A stretch of DNA of 55,175 nucleotides, from contig CAINMH010000129.1 of the NCBI GenBank assembly GCA_903850745.1, positions 1 through 55,175 on the forward strand. Direction: 5' to 3'. The notes under the pieces are model-generated. The model made no database searches. It saw only the letters and a program-made list of their open reading frames with translations, and was not told where the DNA came from. Shown piece after piece: positions 1 to 9,138 of the stretch; positions within the stretch are counted from its first letter, which is position 1, and each line of letters opens with the position of its first letter. This stretch comes from an uncultured bacterium. GTDB taxonomy: Bacteria; Actinomycetota; Actinomycetes; S36-B12. The position numbers were made by a program, and so were the translations under genes.

Positions 1-288
1 GAGCACCAATAGCCACCACGGGATAATCGATTGCACTGCCATCGCGATGAGCGTGGCGGCGATGTATAGGCGATCGGCGATCGGGTCGAGTACCTCCCCG
101 AGCCGCGACACCTGACCGGTCGCGCGGGCAACCGCTCCGTCGAGATAATCAGAGACGCCTGCAGCAATGAGGACAACTAGAGCCCAGCCAAATTGATCTG
201 TGAGAATGAGCCACACGAGGACCGGCAGCGCCAAGAGCCGCACGCCACTGATGGCGTTAGGGATCGTATAAATCCGATGCGTCGTCAT
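1..288 (-). CDS. CDP-alcohol phosphatidyltransferase family protein (PgsA-like), 3' part cut by window edge
   Basis: Reverse-strand translation MTTHRIYTIPNAISGVRLLALPVLVW...SDYLDGAVARATGQVSRLGEVLDPIADRLYIAA; matches the CDP-alcohol phosphotransferase motif D-x2-D-G-x2-A-R-x8-G-x3-D-x3-D. ATG overlaps the upstream gene stop (ATGA). Confidence 0.88.
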   Translation of the reverse strand, partial: MTTHRIYTIPNAISGVRLLALPVLVWLILTDQFGWALVVLIAAGVSDYLDGAVARATGQVSRLGEVLDPIADRLYIAATLIAMAVQSIIPWWLLVL

Positions 289-1019
289 GACCGATTCCGC
301 TTTGGGCGTCTTGGATCTCTAATGACAAACAGCAAGGCTGCCGCAAAGCATCCTGCGGCCAACATCGCAAACAGCAAGACGTAAATGCGGGCGTGCGATG
401 CAGTGAATTGCACGGACATATCTACATTCACGGGCGATTCCCCATCAAGGCGCACCAACACCATCGCCCCATCGGTCCCGGACACAGGGATACGAACGGA
501 ACGTCCAGTTCCCGACGCAGACCATTCGCGGGTTGCTGGATCGGGTGGGGCGCCTTGGCCAGGCACGGGGAAGATCTTCCACGTGCCCTCTCCTGTGGGT
601 CTTGCTGCCGCGTACGACGAACCAGCCAGATAGCCGCGGGCATCATCTACCGCCGCCTCGCCGTAGAAAATCTCCCCCGGACTCACCGATTGAGCGAGAA
701 TCTCGGCCTCACCCCACCAATCGACCAAGGGCACCGCAACATCCACGCTGACCCCAGCGGCCTCCATAAGCAATGAGTGCGAACCTTCACCGCCGTTAAC
801 ACGTCCGAGGTCGGACACGATCGGACCATTTCGAAGATAGACCCAACCGGTGATGGCAGAAGTCGTGGCGAAGGCTCCCACGAGGACCGCCACGATGAGC
901 AAACTCCGCGAGACGACCGGCTTGCGGAGCAGACTCCCGGGCGCGGCCATGTACCCATCATGCCGGACGTGCGCGGCAGCCCGCCCTAGTCGCGAGCGAG
1001 TGTCACGATGCCCAGGCAC
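285..1019 (-). CDS. Hypothetical membrane protein with two predicted TM segments flanking an extracytoplasmic domain; start may be at 950
   Basis: Hydrophobic N-terminal (SLLIVAVLVGAFATTSAITGWVYL) and C-terminal (IYVLLFAMLAAGCFAAALLFVI) segments; no family recognised. Confidence 0.7.
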   Translation of the reverse strand: MPGHRDTRSRLGRAAAHVRHDGYMAAPGSLLRKPVVSRSLLIVAVLVGAFATTSAITGWVYLRNGPIVSDLGRVNGGEGSHSLLMEAAGVSVDVAVPLVDWWGEAEILAQSVSPGEIFYGEAAVDDARGYLAGSSYAAARPTGEGTWKIFPVPGQGAPPDPATREWSASGTGRSVRIPVSGTDGAMVLVRLDGESPVNVDMSVQFTASHARIYVLLFAMLAAGCFAAALLFVIRDPRRPKRNRS

Positions 1020-2170
1020 ATCTCATCGGTAGTCCCCTCGCCCCACGTGATGTATCTGGGCTCAATGCCCTGCATCGCCGGGAGTGTGTCACGCAGGCTC
1101 GTGTCATGAGTACATGTCACACGAAGCACATCCCCCTTCTTGACCCGAAGAGGTTCAGCCAAGAATTTGGCGCCCTGTTGATCGAAGTCATAGATGGGCA
1201 CATCAAGGATTCGGCGCTCAGTGGCTGTGCCGGGGTTGAGATCAACCGTGATCGTCTTTCCTAGAAGATGCATGTGGCCAGCAGTTGCATACACGGTGGC
1301 GTCATAGCGCACAGTCTGATCGCAGCTTTGTGTGGCGCCACCCTCTGGGTTTGTCAGGTCCCCGCCACAGAGCAGTTGGAGACCCCAGATGGTGCGCATG
1401 GACTCTCCCCCGAATCGAGCAATCGTGTCCTTGACCGAGGCATCTCGATCACATAGCGGACCAGACTCGTCACTGCGGCAAGGCAGTTCGACCGGAGCAG
1501 GCAGAAGCATGGTGTCTAGGGATCGCATGCCAGCTGTTGCCGGCACGGTACGAAACTCGAGCGAAGTTTGATCTAGCCCATCCCCCGCCCAAAGGCTGTA
1601 ATGCACCTGCAGGACTACCTGCTCCCCGGGCGCCAAAGCCACTCCAGTGCCCTCGGGATAACGAATCTCGCGACCACCCGGGGCCCAGGCAGCAAGCCAC
1701 GGGGCGCTGTCGATTGAGCCAAGGTCTCCTCCGCCCACAGCCGGCAACTGCGGCCCACCAAAACAGCTCCACCCGTCTTGTGTGTCTTCGGCGTCCTTCG
1801 ACTTAGCCGCCAACACTTGGCCCGCTTCCACCCGATAGGCAATGGCGTGATGCACAACATCAGGATTGCCCGGAACGAAGCGCACACCCGTAATGAAACT
1901 CTCGGCCGTGACTCCGGGATCGAGGAGAAAACACCGGTAGTCGTCCTTGGCCCCATTCGTAGCGACTGGCTGATACGGCTGCGGTAGACCAAGGGTGAGC
2001 ATCACTTCACCGGCGCCCATCGGCGAGGGCGGCGCGATGCTGTCGCTGTGCCCATGGCCAGAGGATGTCGCAGCGGGTAAGGGAGACGAGGATGAGTGTG
2101 AGGTGCATGCCGACAATCCACCCAGCAACAGCGCGGCCCCCAACACGACTGCTGCTCGCTCCTTGCGCAT
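986..2170 (-). CDS. Lipoprotein, copper type II ascorbate-dependent monooxygenase (PHM/DBM)-like
   Basis: Lipobox LSAC; ligand-like motifs VVHHAIAYRV, VLQVHYSL, AGHMHLLGK, TDEMCLGIV match the HH, H, HxH and M copper-ligand motifs of the PHM/DBM family. Confidence 0.82.
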   Translation of the reverse strand: MRKERAAVVLGAALLLGGLSACTSHSSSSPLPAATSSGHGHSDSIAPPSPMGAGEVMLTLGLPQPYQPVATNGAKDDYRCFLLDPGVTAESFITGVRFVPGNPDVVHHAIAYRVEAGQVLAAKSKDAEDTQDGWSCFGGPQLPAVGGGDLGSIDSAPWLAAWAPGGREIRYPEGTGVALAPGEQVVLQVHYSLWAGDGLDQTSLEFRTVPATAGMRSLDTMLLPAPVELPCRSDESGPLCDRDASVKDTIARFGGESMRTIWGLQLLCGGDLTNPEGGATQSCDQTVRYDATVYATAGHMHLLGKTITVDLNPGTATERRILDVPIYDFDQQGAKFLAEPLRVKKGDVLRVTCTHDTSLRDTLPAMQGIEPRYITWGEGTTDEMCLGIVTLARD

Positions 2171-2206
2171 CTATCAAGGATACGCAACACACAGCAGAAT
2201 CGGCGC

Positions 2207-2791
2207 TTAAGTGTTCCAGTACGTGATCACGTGCTGGTCACGCTCAAAGCCCAAGCCGCTTAAGGCACCCGCTTCCAGAGCAAAGAGGCGACCCGCAGTT
2301 GCCGGCAGACCCAGCCATGTAGCTGTCAAAATTCGCAGGAAGTGTCCGTGAGCAACGAGAGCGACGGATTCACCACTGGCCAAGAAGGGCTGACATCGCC
2401 GGATCACACGATGCGCCCGGATCGCAACATCCTCCGGCTGCTCTCCTGGGGTTGCCCCCACCGGGACCGGGTGATCCCACACCACCCACGTGGGGTCCTG
2501 CTGGTCGACGCGGATATCAGCTGTCGTCCGGCCTTCCCATGCGCCGTAATCCCACTCCAGTAGATCTGGGTCATCTTGCGGATCCAGACCTGCGAGATGA
2601 GCAGTCTCTTGCGCTCGACTGAGGGGGCTGGTCAATACGAGCCCGAATGCACGCGACGCCAGTCGCGGGGCAAGGGCGCTAGCGCGTTCGCGACCGTTGT
2701 CCGTGAGTGGAATGTCTGTGAGGCCAGTGTGCTGACCAGATTTACTCCACAGCGTCTCGCCGTGACGAATGAGCACAATGGTGGGAGTCAT
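2207..2791 (-). CDS. Histidine phosphatase (phosphoglycerate mutase-like) family protein
   Basis: LIRHGETLWSKSGQHTGLTDIPLTDNGRERA RHG motif. Confidence 0.9.
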   Translation of the reverse strand: MTPTIVLIRHGETLWSKSGQHTGLTDIPLTDNGRERASALAPRLASRAFGLVLTSPLSRAQETAHLAGLDPQDDPDLLEWDYGAWEGRTTADIRVDQQDPTWVVWDHPVPVGATPGEQPEDVAIRAHRVIRRCQPFLASGESVALVAHGHFLRILTATWLGLPATAGRLFALEAGALSGLGFERDQHVITYWNT

Positions 2792-3612
2792 ACGGCTTCA
2801 CCTCTCGAGTGCAGAGTAGACGAAATGGCGTACATAGCGACGGCACTTGCAGCAGCGACGTTTAATGAATCCACGTCGTTGTGCATCGGTATGCACACCA
2901 AGCGAGAACAAGCCTGCAGGGCAGCGTCCGAGAGCCCTTCCCCTTCAGTGCCCACAACAACAGCAATTCGAGGGTGTTCCATCGCTACGGCGTGGGCAAG
3001 AGTCGTCGCCTCATCGCGGGGGGTGAGCCCCCACACGTCAAACCCTTCGGCAACGAGTTGACCAAGAGCTGCTGGCCAATGCTCGGCGCGCGCCCACGGC
3101 ATCCCGAGTGTCGCGCCCATGGACGTTTTGATTGCGCGACGATAGAGCGGGTCCGCGCATCGTGGAGAGACAATAATCGCGTCGACTCCCAGTCCTGACC
3201 CCGATCGAAATGCTGCTCCCACATTCGCATGATCGACCAGATCCTCCAGCACGAGGACAATCCGCGCCTCGGAGATTACGTCCATCACCGACGGTGCCGT
3301 CGGCCGTCTGAAGATCGCTAGCGCTCCTCGATGCACATGAAATCCGGTCGTCGCGCGAAGAATAGATTCATCTGCCACATACATGGGCGTAGACTCGGGG
3401 AGGCCAAGATTGCTGACCTCATCGATCCATTTCGCGATACACAACGTGGACACGACAGTGTGCCCAGCAGCGATGGCACGAGCGATTACTGAAGAGCCCT
3501 CCGCCACATAGAAACCCTCCACCCCCTCCCGTCGAAGGCGAGCGTCCATGTCGGTCATACCGGAATACTGCGTAAGTCGAATATCGTCCGAATGCTCAAT
3601 CCGCTCGATCAT
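2788..3612 (-). CDS. TrmH/SpoU-family RNA methyltransferase
   Basis: SPOUT motifs VLEDLVDHANVGAAFRSGSGLGVDAIIVSPRCADPLYRRAIKTSMGA, VVVGTEGEGLSDAAL, IPMHNDVDSLNVAAASAVAMY; start set at 3612 (ATGA overlap). Confidence 0.92.
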   Translation of the reverse strand: MIERIEHSDDIRLTQYSGMTDMDARLRREGVEGFYVAEGSSVIARAIAAGHTVVSTLCIAKWIDEVSNLGLPESTPMYVADESILRATTGFHVHRGALAIFRRPTAPSVMDVISEARIVLVLEDLVDHANVGAAFRSGSGLGVDAIIVSPRCADPLYRRAIKTSMGATLGMPWARAEHWPAALGQLVAEGFDVWGLTPRDEATTLAHAVAMEHPRIAVVVGTEGEGLSDAALQACSRLVCIPMHNDVDSLNVAAASAVAMYAISSTLHSRGEAV

Positions 3613-4361
3613 GTGGTGACCAAGAGCACTACGGAGGCAACAACTCCAACAGCTACGACAGCCCACCGCAGCAGACCACTGGACATGCGCTGCGCGAGTT
3701 TGGCACCTACAACCCCACCGATAATGGCCAGCGGCATCACAACGGCAACATCCGGCCAGTAGACGCGCCCAGCGATGATGAATACCAACGCGGCCGTGAC
3801 ATTACCGACGCCCGCGAGGACATTCTTTGCTGCATTTGCCGCCTGTGTGTCGCTGTCGTAGAACGCGCCGAGAATCGCCATGTAAATCACACCTTGTCCA
3901 GCACCGAAATATCCGGCGTAGATACTGCAGACTCCGACGGACGTGTTCAGCGCAACTGGGCGTTGGTTGTTGGTAGAAAGGACTTTCATTCGCCGGCGGA
4001 GCAGCGGCTGGAACGCGACGAGGAGCGCTGCTCCAAGAATGAGCCAGGGTACGAGGAGGACGAACACCCGTTCGGGGAAACTCAACACAAGAAGCACTCC
4101 CCCGGCTGACCCAATAACGGCAAAGATAAACGCGGGGGCAAGCTGCTTCCAACGGCCACGCAGGTAACTTCGGTAAGTCCACGCTGCCGCAAAATTGCCA
4201 AGACATAGACCAGTTGTGTTGGTCCCGTTGGCGGAGATGGGAGACAACCCTGCGGCGAGAAGCATGGGATACACCAGAAGCGTGCCCGACCCCACGACTG
4301 CGTTGATGAGCCCGCCCAGAAAACCAGCGAGGGCAAGAAGGGCGATCGTGCCGATGTCCAT
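3609..4361 (-). CDS. TauE/SafE family sulfite exporter/permease
   Basis: Multi-TM protein, GFLGGLINAVVGSGTLLVYPMLLAAGLSPISANGTNTTGL. Confidence 0.88.
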   Translation of the reverse strand: MDIGTIALLALAGFLGGLINAVVGSGTLLVYPMLLAAGLSPISANGTNTTGLCLGNFAAAWTYRSYLRGRWKQLAPAFIFAVIGSAGGVLLVLSFPERVFVLLVPWLILGAALLVAFQPLLRRRMKVLSTNNQRPVALNTSVGVCSIYAGYFGAGQGVIYMAILGAFYDSDTQAANAAKNVLAGVGNVTAALVFIIAGRVYWPDVAVVMPLAIIGGVVGAKLAQRMSSGLLRWAVVAVGVVASVVLLVTT

Positions 4362-4375
4362 AAGGTTGAGTCGCC

Positions 4376-5218
4376 CTAGCTGCTCGCGATGCCACGAGCG
4401 GACCAGCGACCCTGACTGTTCGTGACCGAAATACCGATCCCGTACGTGCGCGTCAACAACTCGGACGTCAGCACCTCCGCAATCGGACCCATCGCAACAG
4501 CCCGCCCGCGCGCCAACACCAAACAGTGAGTGAATCCGCGTGGAATTTCCTCGACATGGTGAGTAACCAGCACCATGGCTGGCCCGTACGGATCACCCGC
4601 AAGGTCACCAAGTCGTCCAATGAGATCCTCGCGCGCACCCAAATCCAGCCCCGCAGCCGGTTCATCGAGAACGAGCAGTTCGGGGTCCGGCATGAGTGCG
4701 CGGGCAATTTGCACTCTTTTCCGTTCTCCCTCCGACAACGTACCGAAGGTTCGCGCAGCGAGATCGGAGATGCCCATCTGAATGAGTAGGGCGTGGGCGC
4801 GATGCAGATCGGCTGGCGCATAGGCCTCGCGCCACCTACCAGTCACTGCCCATGCCGCCGTAACAACACAGTCCAGAACTGATTCGTGCGGCGGAATGGC
4901 CTCTGCCAAGACGGCACTCGATAACCCGATTCGGTGCCGAAGTTCTCCCATGTCTGTGAAGCCGAGAACCTCCTCCAACACCGACACGGTGCCTGAGGTG
5001 GGATGCGTTCGACCCGCCGCGATGTGCACAAGAGTCGTTTTGCCAGCCCCATTCGGCCCGATAACAACCCAGCGTTCACCATCACGAATGGTCCAGGAGA
5101 TGCCGTCGAGGAGAGTGGTGCCGTCGCGTCGGACGGTCACCGCATCCATTGCCAGTACCTCGCTCACGACGACGACCCTAGTGAACTCAGGTAGCGTGCC
5201 GGTTCGTGACACTCCCAC
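4376..5218 (-). CDS. ABC transporter ATP-binding protein (start probably internal, near 5150-5167)
   Basis: Walker A GPNGAGKTT, signature LSEGERKRVQIARAL, Walker B LLVLDEP. Confidence 0.88.
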   Translation of the reverse strand: MGVSRTGTLPEFTRVVVVSEVLAMDAVTVRRDGTTLLDGISWTIRDGERWVVIGPNGAGKTTLVHIAAGRTHPTSGTVSVLEEVLGFTDMGELRHRIGLSSAVLAEAIPPHESVLDCVVTAAWAVTGRWREAYAPADLHRAHALLIQMGISDLAARTFGTLSEGERKRVQIARALMPDPELLVLDEPAAGLDLGAREDLIGRLGDLAGDPYGPAMVLVTHHVEEIPRGFTHCLVLARGRAVAMGPIAEVLTSELLTRTYGIGISVTNSQGRWSARGIASS

Positions 5219-5916
5219 CCCTGGCCGGTCCCCTCGTGGCGTGGGTCACGGCCATGCAGTTGGGAACAGCGAATCACGAGCAGGCCATGAGGGCTCTCGG
5301 CGACGATTTTCAAGGTGTGCTCTGGTTCACCGGAGACCTCCTCCAGCCCGACATTGCCCTTGCGCAGTTGGCAAGTGGCTCTACCTGCGGGCTCGCTCTC
5401 CCCATCCCCGGCGACCTTGGGTGGTTGCCACCTGAGGCTCTCGTCTCTGGCGAAGCGCTCATGGCTTTCACGGCAGACAGCACGCTCATCATCACTCCCC
5501 CAGGGCCCGGTGAACGCTGGTGGCGATGTCTGACTCACCCATTGGCCCCCCGTCCGCAACCGGTACAACTGTCCTTCGCGCGCCGCGAACTTAGTTCAGC
5601 AATTCGAGGAGCTGCGGAAGCCTTAGAGCTACTGGGCCTCCAACGCGAAGACCCCCGACTCGAAGCACATCTCGCAGAAGTGGACTCACGCTTAGCGCGG
5701 CAAATTCTCCCTCGCCACATCGGTGCTGTCGCCACTCGCGTGATCGCACAGGCAACCACGGTCTTGGCGTTGACGACTCTGGGCGTGCTGAGTGACGGCG
5801 CCAGTGTGACGGCGCTCGAGGCAAGCAAGCGGCTAGCCCCCCTTCGAGAAGTTTCCCGCGCGGCGCGAGCGGCTCTCGTCTCCGCCTATTCCGATCCCGG
5901 TACGGTGGTCCGGTGA
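5206..5916 (+). CDS. Conserved-looking hypothetical protein preceding serB
   Basis: 236-aa ORF, GTG start, GTGA overlap with serB; no family recognised. Confidence 0.65.
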   Translation: MTLPPLAGPLVAWVTAMQLGTANHEQAMRALGDDFQGVLWFTGDLLQPDIALAQLASGSTCGLALPIPGDLGWLPPEALVSGEALMAFTADSTLIITPPGPGERWWRCLTHPLAPRPQPVQLSFARRELSSAIRGAAEALELLGLQREDPRLEAHLAEVDSRLARQILPRHIGAVATRVIAQATTVLALTTLGVLSDGASVTALEASKRLAPLREVSRAARAALVSAYSDPGTVVR

Positions 5917-7091
5917 ACAGTGCCGCCGAGACCCTCCTCATCACGCTCAGCGGTGAGGATCGTCCCGGAGTCACAGCCGCCGTATTCGCGGCTCTTTCCG
6001 CGCACGACGCAGAGGTGCTCGATATTGAGCAAATCGTCGCGCGTGGACACCTCACCCTCGCCGTTCTCTTGGATGTCACTCGGTGTGACCTGACGGCGGT
6101 GCGCGCCAGAATGGCTGACGTTGGAGCCGACACGGGCTTGGACGTGCGCACAGTGGTCGGAGCACCCGAGCGAAGCAATGACGCCGCTGGGCGGCTCACA
6201 GTGACCGTTTTAGGTTCGCCCTTACGTCCCGACGCAATGGCCGCCATCGCGCGCAGAGTCGCCGAGCACGACGTCAACATCGATCGCATCCGACGCATCG
6301 CGGCATACCCAGTGACAGCAATCGTCTTCGAGGGCACCGGACTACGCGTGGAAGAATTGCGCGCAGTGCTGGCTGCGCAGGCTGCTGATCTGGGCGTCGA
6401 TATTGCGGTGCAGCGTGGTGGAGCGATGAAGCGTGGACAACTACTCGTTGTTATGGATGTGGATTCAACCTTGATTCAAGACGAGGTCATTGATCTCCTG
6501 GCCCGAGCCGCTGGTGTCGAGGATCAAGTTGGAGCAATAACCGAATCGGCCATGCGCGGCGAAATCGACTTCACTGAGTCTCTGACACAGCGGGTTTCTG
6601 CTTTGGCAGGGCTTCCTGCATCCGTAATTGATGAGGTCCGAAAGCAGGTTCGACTATCACCGGGCGCGAGAACGCTATGTCGAACGCTGCGCAATTTTGG
6701 CTTTCGTGTCTGCCTAGTCTCGGGGGGCTTTGACGCAGTAATCCGCCCGATCGCGGAAGAACTCGGCATAGATGAGTTGCGCGCTAATCACCTAGAAATT
6801 GTGGATGGCCGTCTCACCGGCAAAGTGGTGGGAGAAATCATTGATCGAGCTGGGAAGCGCCGGGCCCTCGAGGAGTTCGCAGCGCATTTCGCAATCCCGA
6901 TGTCTCGCACAGTTGCCATCGGCGATGGCGCTAATGACCTCGACATGCTTGCGGCTGCAGGCCTCGGCGTTGCATTTAACGCCAAACCTGCGGTGCGTTC
7001 CGCAGCGCATGCTGCGGTGAACGTGCCGTACCTAGACTCGGTTCTCTACCTACTGGGCATCACTCGCGACGAGGTTGAAGCCGTCCAGTAG
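5913..7091 (+). CDS. serB: Phosphoserine phosphatase (ACT + HAD)
   Basis: N-terminal ACT-like region; HAD motifs VVMDVDSTLIQDEVIDLLA, LVSGGFDAV, AIGDGANDLDML. Confidence 0.95.
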   Translation: MNSAAETLLITLSGEDRPGVTAAVFAALSAHDAEVLDIEQIVARGHLTLAVLLDVTRCDLTAVRARMADVGADTGLDVRTVVGAPERSNDAAGRLTVTVLGSPLRPDAMAAIARRVAEHDVNIDRIRRIAAYPVTAIVFEGTGLRVEELRAVLAAQAADLGVDIAVQRGGAMKRGQLLVVMDVDSTLIQDEVIDLLARAAGVEDQVGAITESAMRGEIDFTESLTQRVSALAGLPASVIDEVRKQVRLSPGARTLCRTLRNFGFRVCLVSGGFDAVIRPIAEELGIDELRANHLEIVDGRLTGKVVGEIIDRAGKRRALEEFAAHFAIPMSRTVAIGDGANDLDMLAAAGLGVAFNAKPAVRSAAHAAVNVPYLDSVLYLLGITRDEVEAVQ

Positions 7092-7580
7092 TCAGCCGCG
7101 TGGAACAACAAACTCCAGCAGCTCAGCACTACCTTCGGCCAGTTGCGGCCACTCCCCACTAAACGAGAGCCGTGCCACCGCAGAGGTGGGGAACTTTTCC
7201 TGCATCGCCGGTAAGGAGTTCACCGAGAGCCTCGTGGCCAAATCCTCAAGGCCTGGGTTGTGGCCGATGAGAAGTGTGCGCTGCGCTTCACCACTCGCGC
7301 GAGCAACCGCGAGGAGCTCGCGCCAGTCAGCCTCGTAGATGTCATCGGTGAATTCGCACATCAGTTCGGTCTCCACGTGGGATGAGGCGATTTCCCACGT
7401 CTCACGTGTTCGTGTGGATGTGGATACAACAACGCGATCAATCGTGCCCGCCTTGGCGCTCAGCCATACCCCGAGTGCATGAGCGTCACGACGACCTCGT
7501 TGCAGGAGTGGCCGTTCATGATCGTCGAGACCCACTGGCCAATCAGACTTGGCGTGTCGAGCCAGGAGTAACTCAGGCAT
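7092..7580 (-). CDS. SixA-like phosphohistidine phosphatase
   Basis: MPELLLARHAKSDWPVGLDDHERPLLQRGRRDAHALG; start chosen at 7580, giving a TGATG overlap with fabI. Confidence 0.88.
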   Translation of the reverse strand: MPELLLARHAKSDWPVGLDDHERPLLQRGRRDAHALGVWLSAKAGTIDRVVVSTSTRTRETWEIASSHVETELMCEFTDDIYEADWRELLAVARASGEAQRTLLIGHNPGLEDLATRLSVNSLPAMQEKFPTSAVARLSFSGEWPQLAEGSAELLEFVVPRG

Positions 7581-8356
7581 CAAGCACCTTGCGAGTGGAA
7601 GCCACCGTCTACGTGGATCATTTCGCCAGTGGTGGCCGGGAACCACTCGGACATCAATGCCACACAGGCCTGTGCGGTGGGCGTGGGATCCGTCAAATTC
7701 CAACCTAGGGGGGCACGCTCAGTCCACATGTCCTCGAAGGCTTCAAAGCCCGGGATGCTCTTTGCTGCCATCGTCCGTAGCGGCCCGGCAGCCACGAGAT
7801 TGACGCGGATACCACGTGGCCCAAGATCTCGTGCGAGATAACGGGAGGTGGATTCAAGGGCCGCTTTTGCAACACCCATCCAGTCGTACTTCGGCCATGC
7901 CTGAGTGGCGTCGAAATCTAGCCCCACGATTGAACCGCCTGAAGACATCAGTGGCGCGGCCGCCATGGCCAACGCCTTCAAGGAGTAGGCGGACACGTGC
8001 ACGGCTGTAGCAACATCCGGCCACGGGGTGTCGAGGAATCCCCCACCTAGTGCGCTGGCTGGCGCGAAGCCAATCGAATGCAGGACTCCATCAAGTCCGT
8101 CGACGTGCTCACGGACTCGCGACTCGAGCGAAGCCAGATCCTCTTCCGACGTGACATCGAGTTCGACTACCGGCGCAGCAACGGGAAGGCGTCCCGCGGT
8201 ACGCCGTGTCAACGACATTGCCCGGCCGAAAGAGGTCAGCACAACCTGAGCGCCTTGCTCTTGGGCGATTCTCGCGACGCTGAACGCGATCGACTCATCG
8301 GTCAGTACACCCGTGACAAGAATGCGCCGACCCTCAAGGATTCCCACGAACTTCAC
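7580..8356 (-). CDS. fabI: Enoyl-[acyl-carrier-protein] reductase (NADH), InhA/FabI type
   Basis: GRRILVTGVLTDESIAFSVARIAQEQGAQVVLTSFGR...GSIVGLDFDATQAWPKYDWMGVAKAALES; close to mycobacterial InhA as I recall it. Confidence 0.94.
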   Translation of the reverse strand: MKFVGILEGRRILVTGVLTDESIAFSVARIAQEQGAQVVLTSFGRAMSLTRRTAGRLPVAAPVVELDVTSEEDLASLESRVREHVDGLDGVLHSIGFAPASALGGGFLDTPWPDVATAVHVSAYSLKALAMAAAPLMSSGGSIVGLDFDATQAWPKYDWMGVAKAALESTSRYLARDLGPRGIRVNLVAAGPLRTMAAKSIPGFEAFEDMWTERAPLGWNLTDPTPTAQACVALMSEWFPATTGEMIHVDGGFHSQGA

Positions 8357-8362
8357 CTCTCT

Positions 8363-9067
8363 TTAGTGCCCCATGCCAAGACCGCCATCAACCGGCACGA
8401 TCGCGCCAGTGATGTACGAGGCCTCTGCGCTAGCGAGAAACACGATGGATCCCGCCACTTCATTAGCTGTTGCATACCGCCCTAGAGGCACCTGCGCGAG
8501 GATCTCCTGCTTGCGCTCCTCAGGGAGCCCTTGAGTCATCTCGGTGTCCACGAATCCGGGAGCGACAACGTTGACCGTGATATTCCGTGAGCCCACTTCA
8601 CGAGCCAAAGAACGGGCCATTCCGACGAGTCCTGCCTTTGCGGCCGCGTAGTTCACCTGCCCGGCAGATCCCATCCCCCACACCACACTGGAGACGAGGA
8701 TGATTCGCCCCTTTTTTGCCTTTAACATTCCGCGTAATGATCGCCGGGCACAACGGATCACCCCGACGAGATTGGTCTGCATTACGGCGTCAATATCGTC
8801 GTCACTCATCCGCATCAGCAGCGTGTCACGAGTGATGCCCGCATTGGCCACCAGAACTTCCACGGGACCGTGGTCAGCTTCAATGGCATCGAATGCTGCT
8901 TCGACGGATGCCGTGTTGGTCACATCCATGGCGACTGCTGGCAGCCCATCTGGGGAATCCCCACCACGAGAAGCAACTATGACGGTGTCACCGGCATCTC
9001 GAAATGCAAGCGCAGTGGCGCGCCCGATTCCACGGCTACCACCTGTCACTAGGACAACTCTTCCCAT
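8363..9067 (-). CDS. fabG: 3-oxoacyl-ACP reductase (SDR)
   Basis: VLVTGGSRGIGRATA, NYAAAKAGLVGMARSLA; adjacent to fabI as in mabA-inhA. Confidence 0.93.
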   Translation of the reverse strand: MGRVVLVTGGSRGIGRATALAFRDAGDTVIVASRGGDSPDGLPAVAMDVTNTASVEAAFDAIEADHGPVEVLVANAGITRDTLLMRMSDDDIDAVMQTNLVGVIRCARRSLRGMLKAKKGRIILVSSVVWGMGSAGQVNYAAAKAGLVGMARSLAREVGSRNITVNVVAPGFVDTEMTQGLPEERKQEILAQVPLGRYATANEVAGSIVFLASAEASYITGAIVPVDGGLGMGH

Positions 9068-9138
9068 GATCCACCTCCCGGGTCGACCGTATCGCGTCAG
9101 CGAGGCGAAGCCTGCTCTGCCCCGCCGACTGTCACGAT

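Noticed and set aside
5591-6337. 248-aa antisense ORF opposite serB
   Set aside because: Ser/Arg/Ala-rich low-complexity translation typical of high-GC shadow ORFs; serB on the opposite strand is clear.
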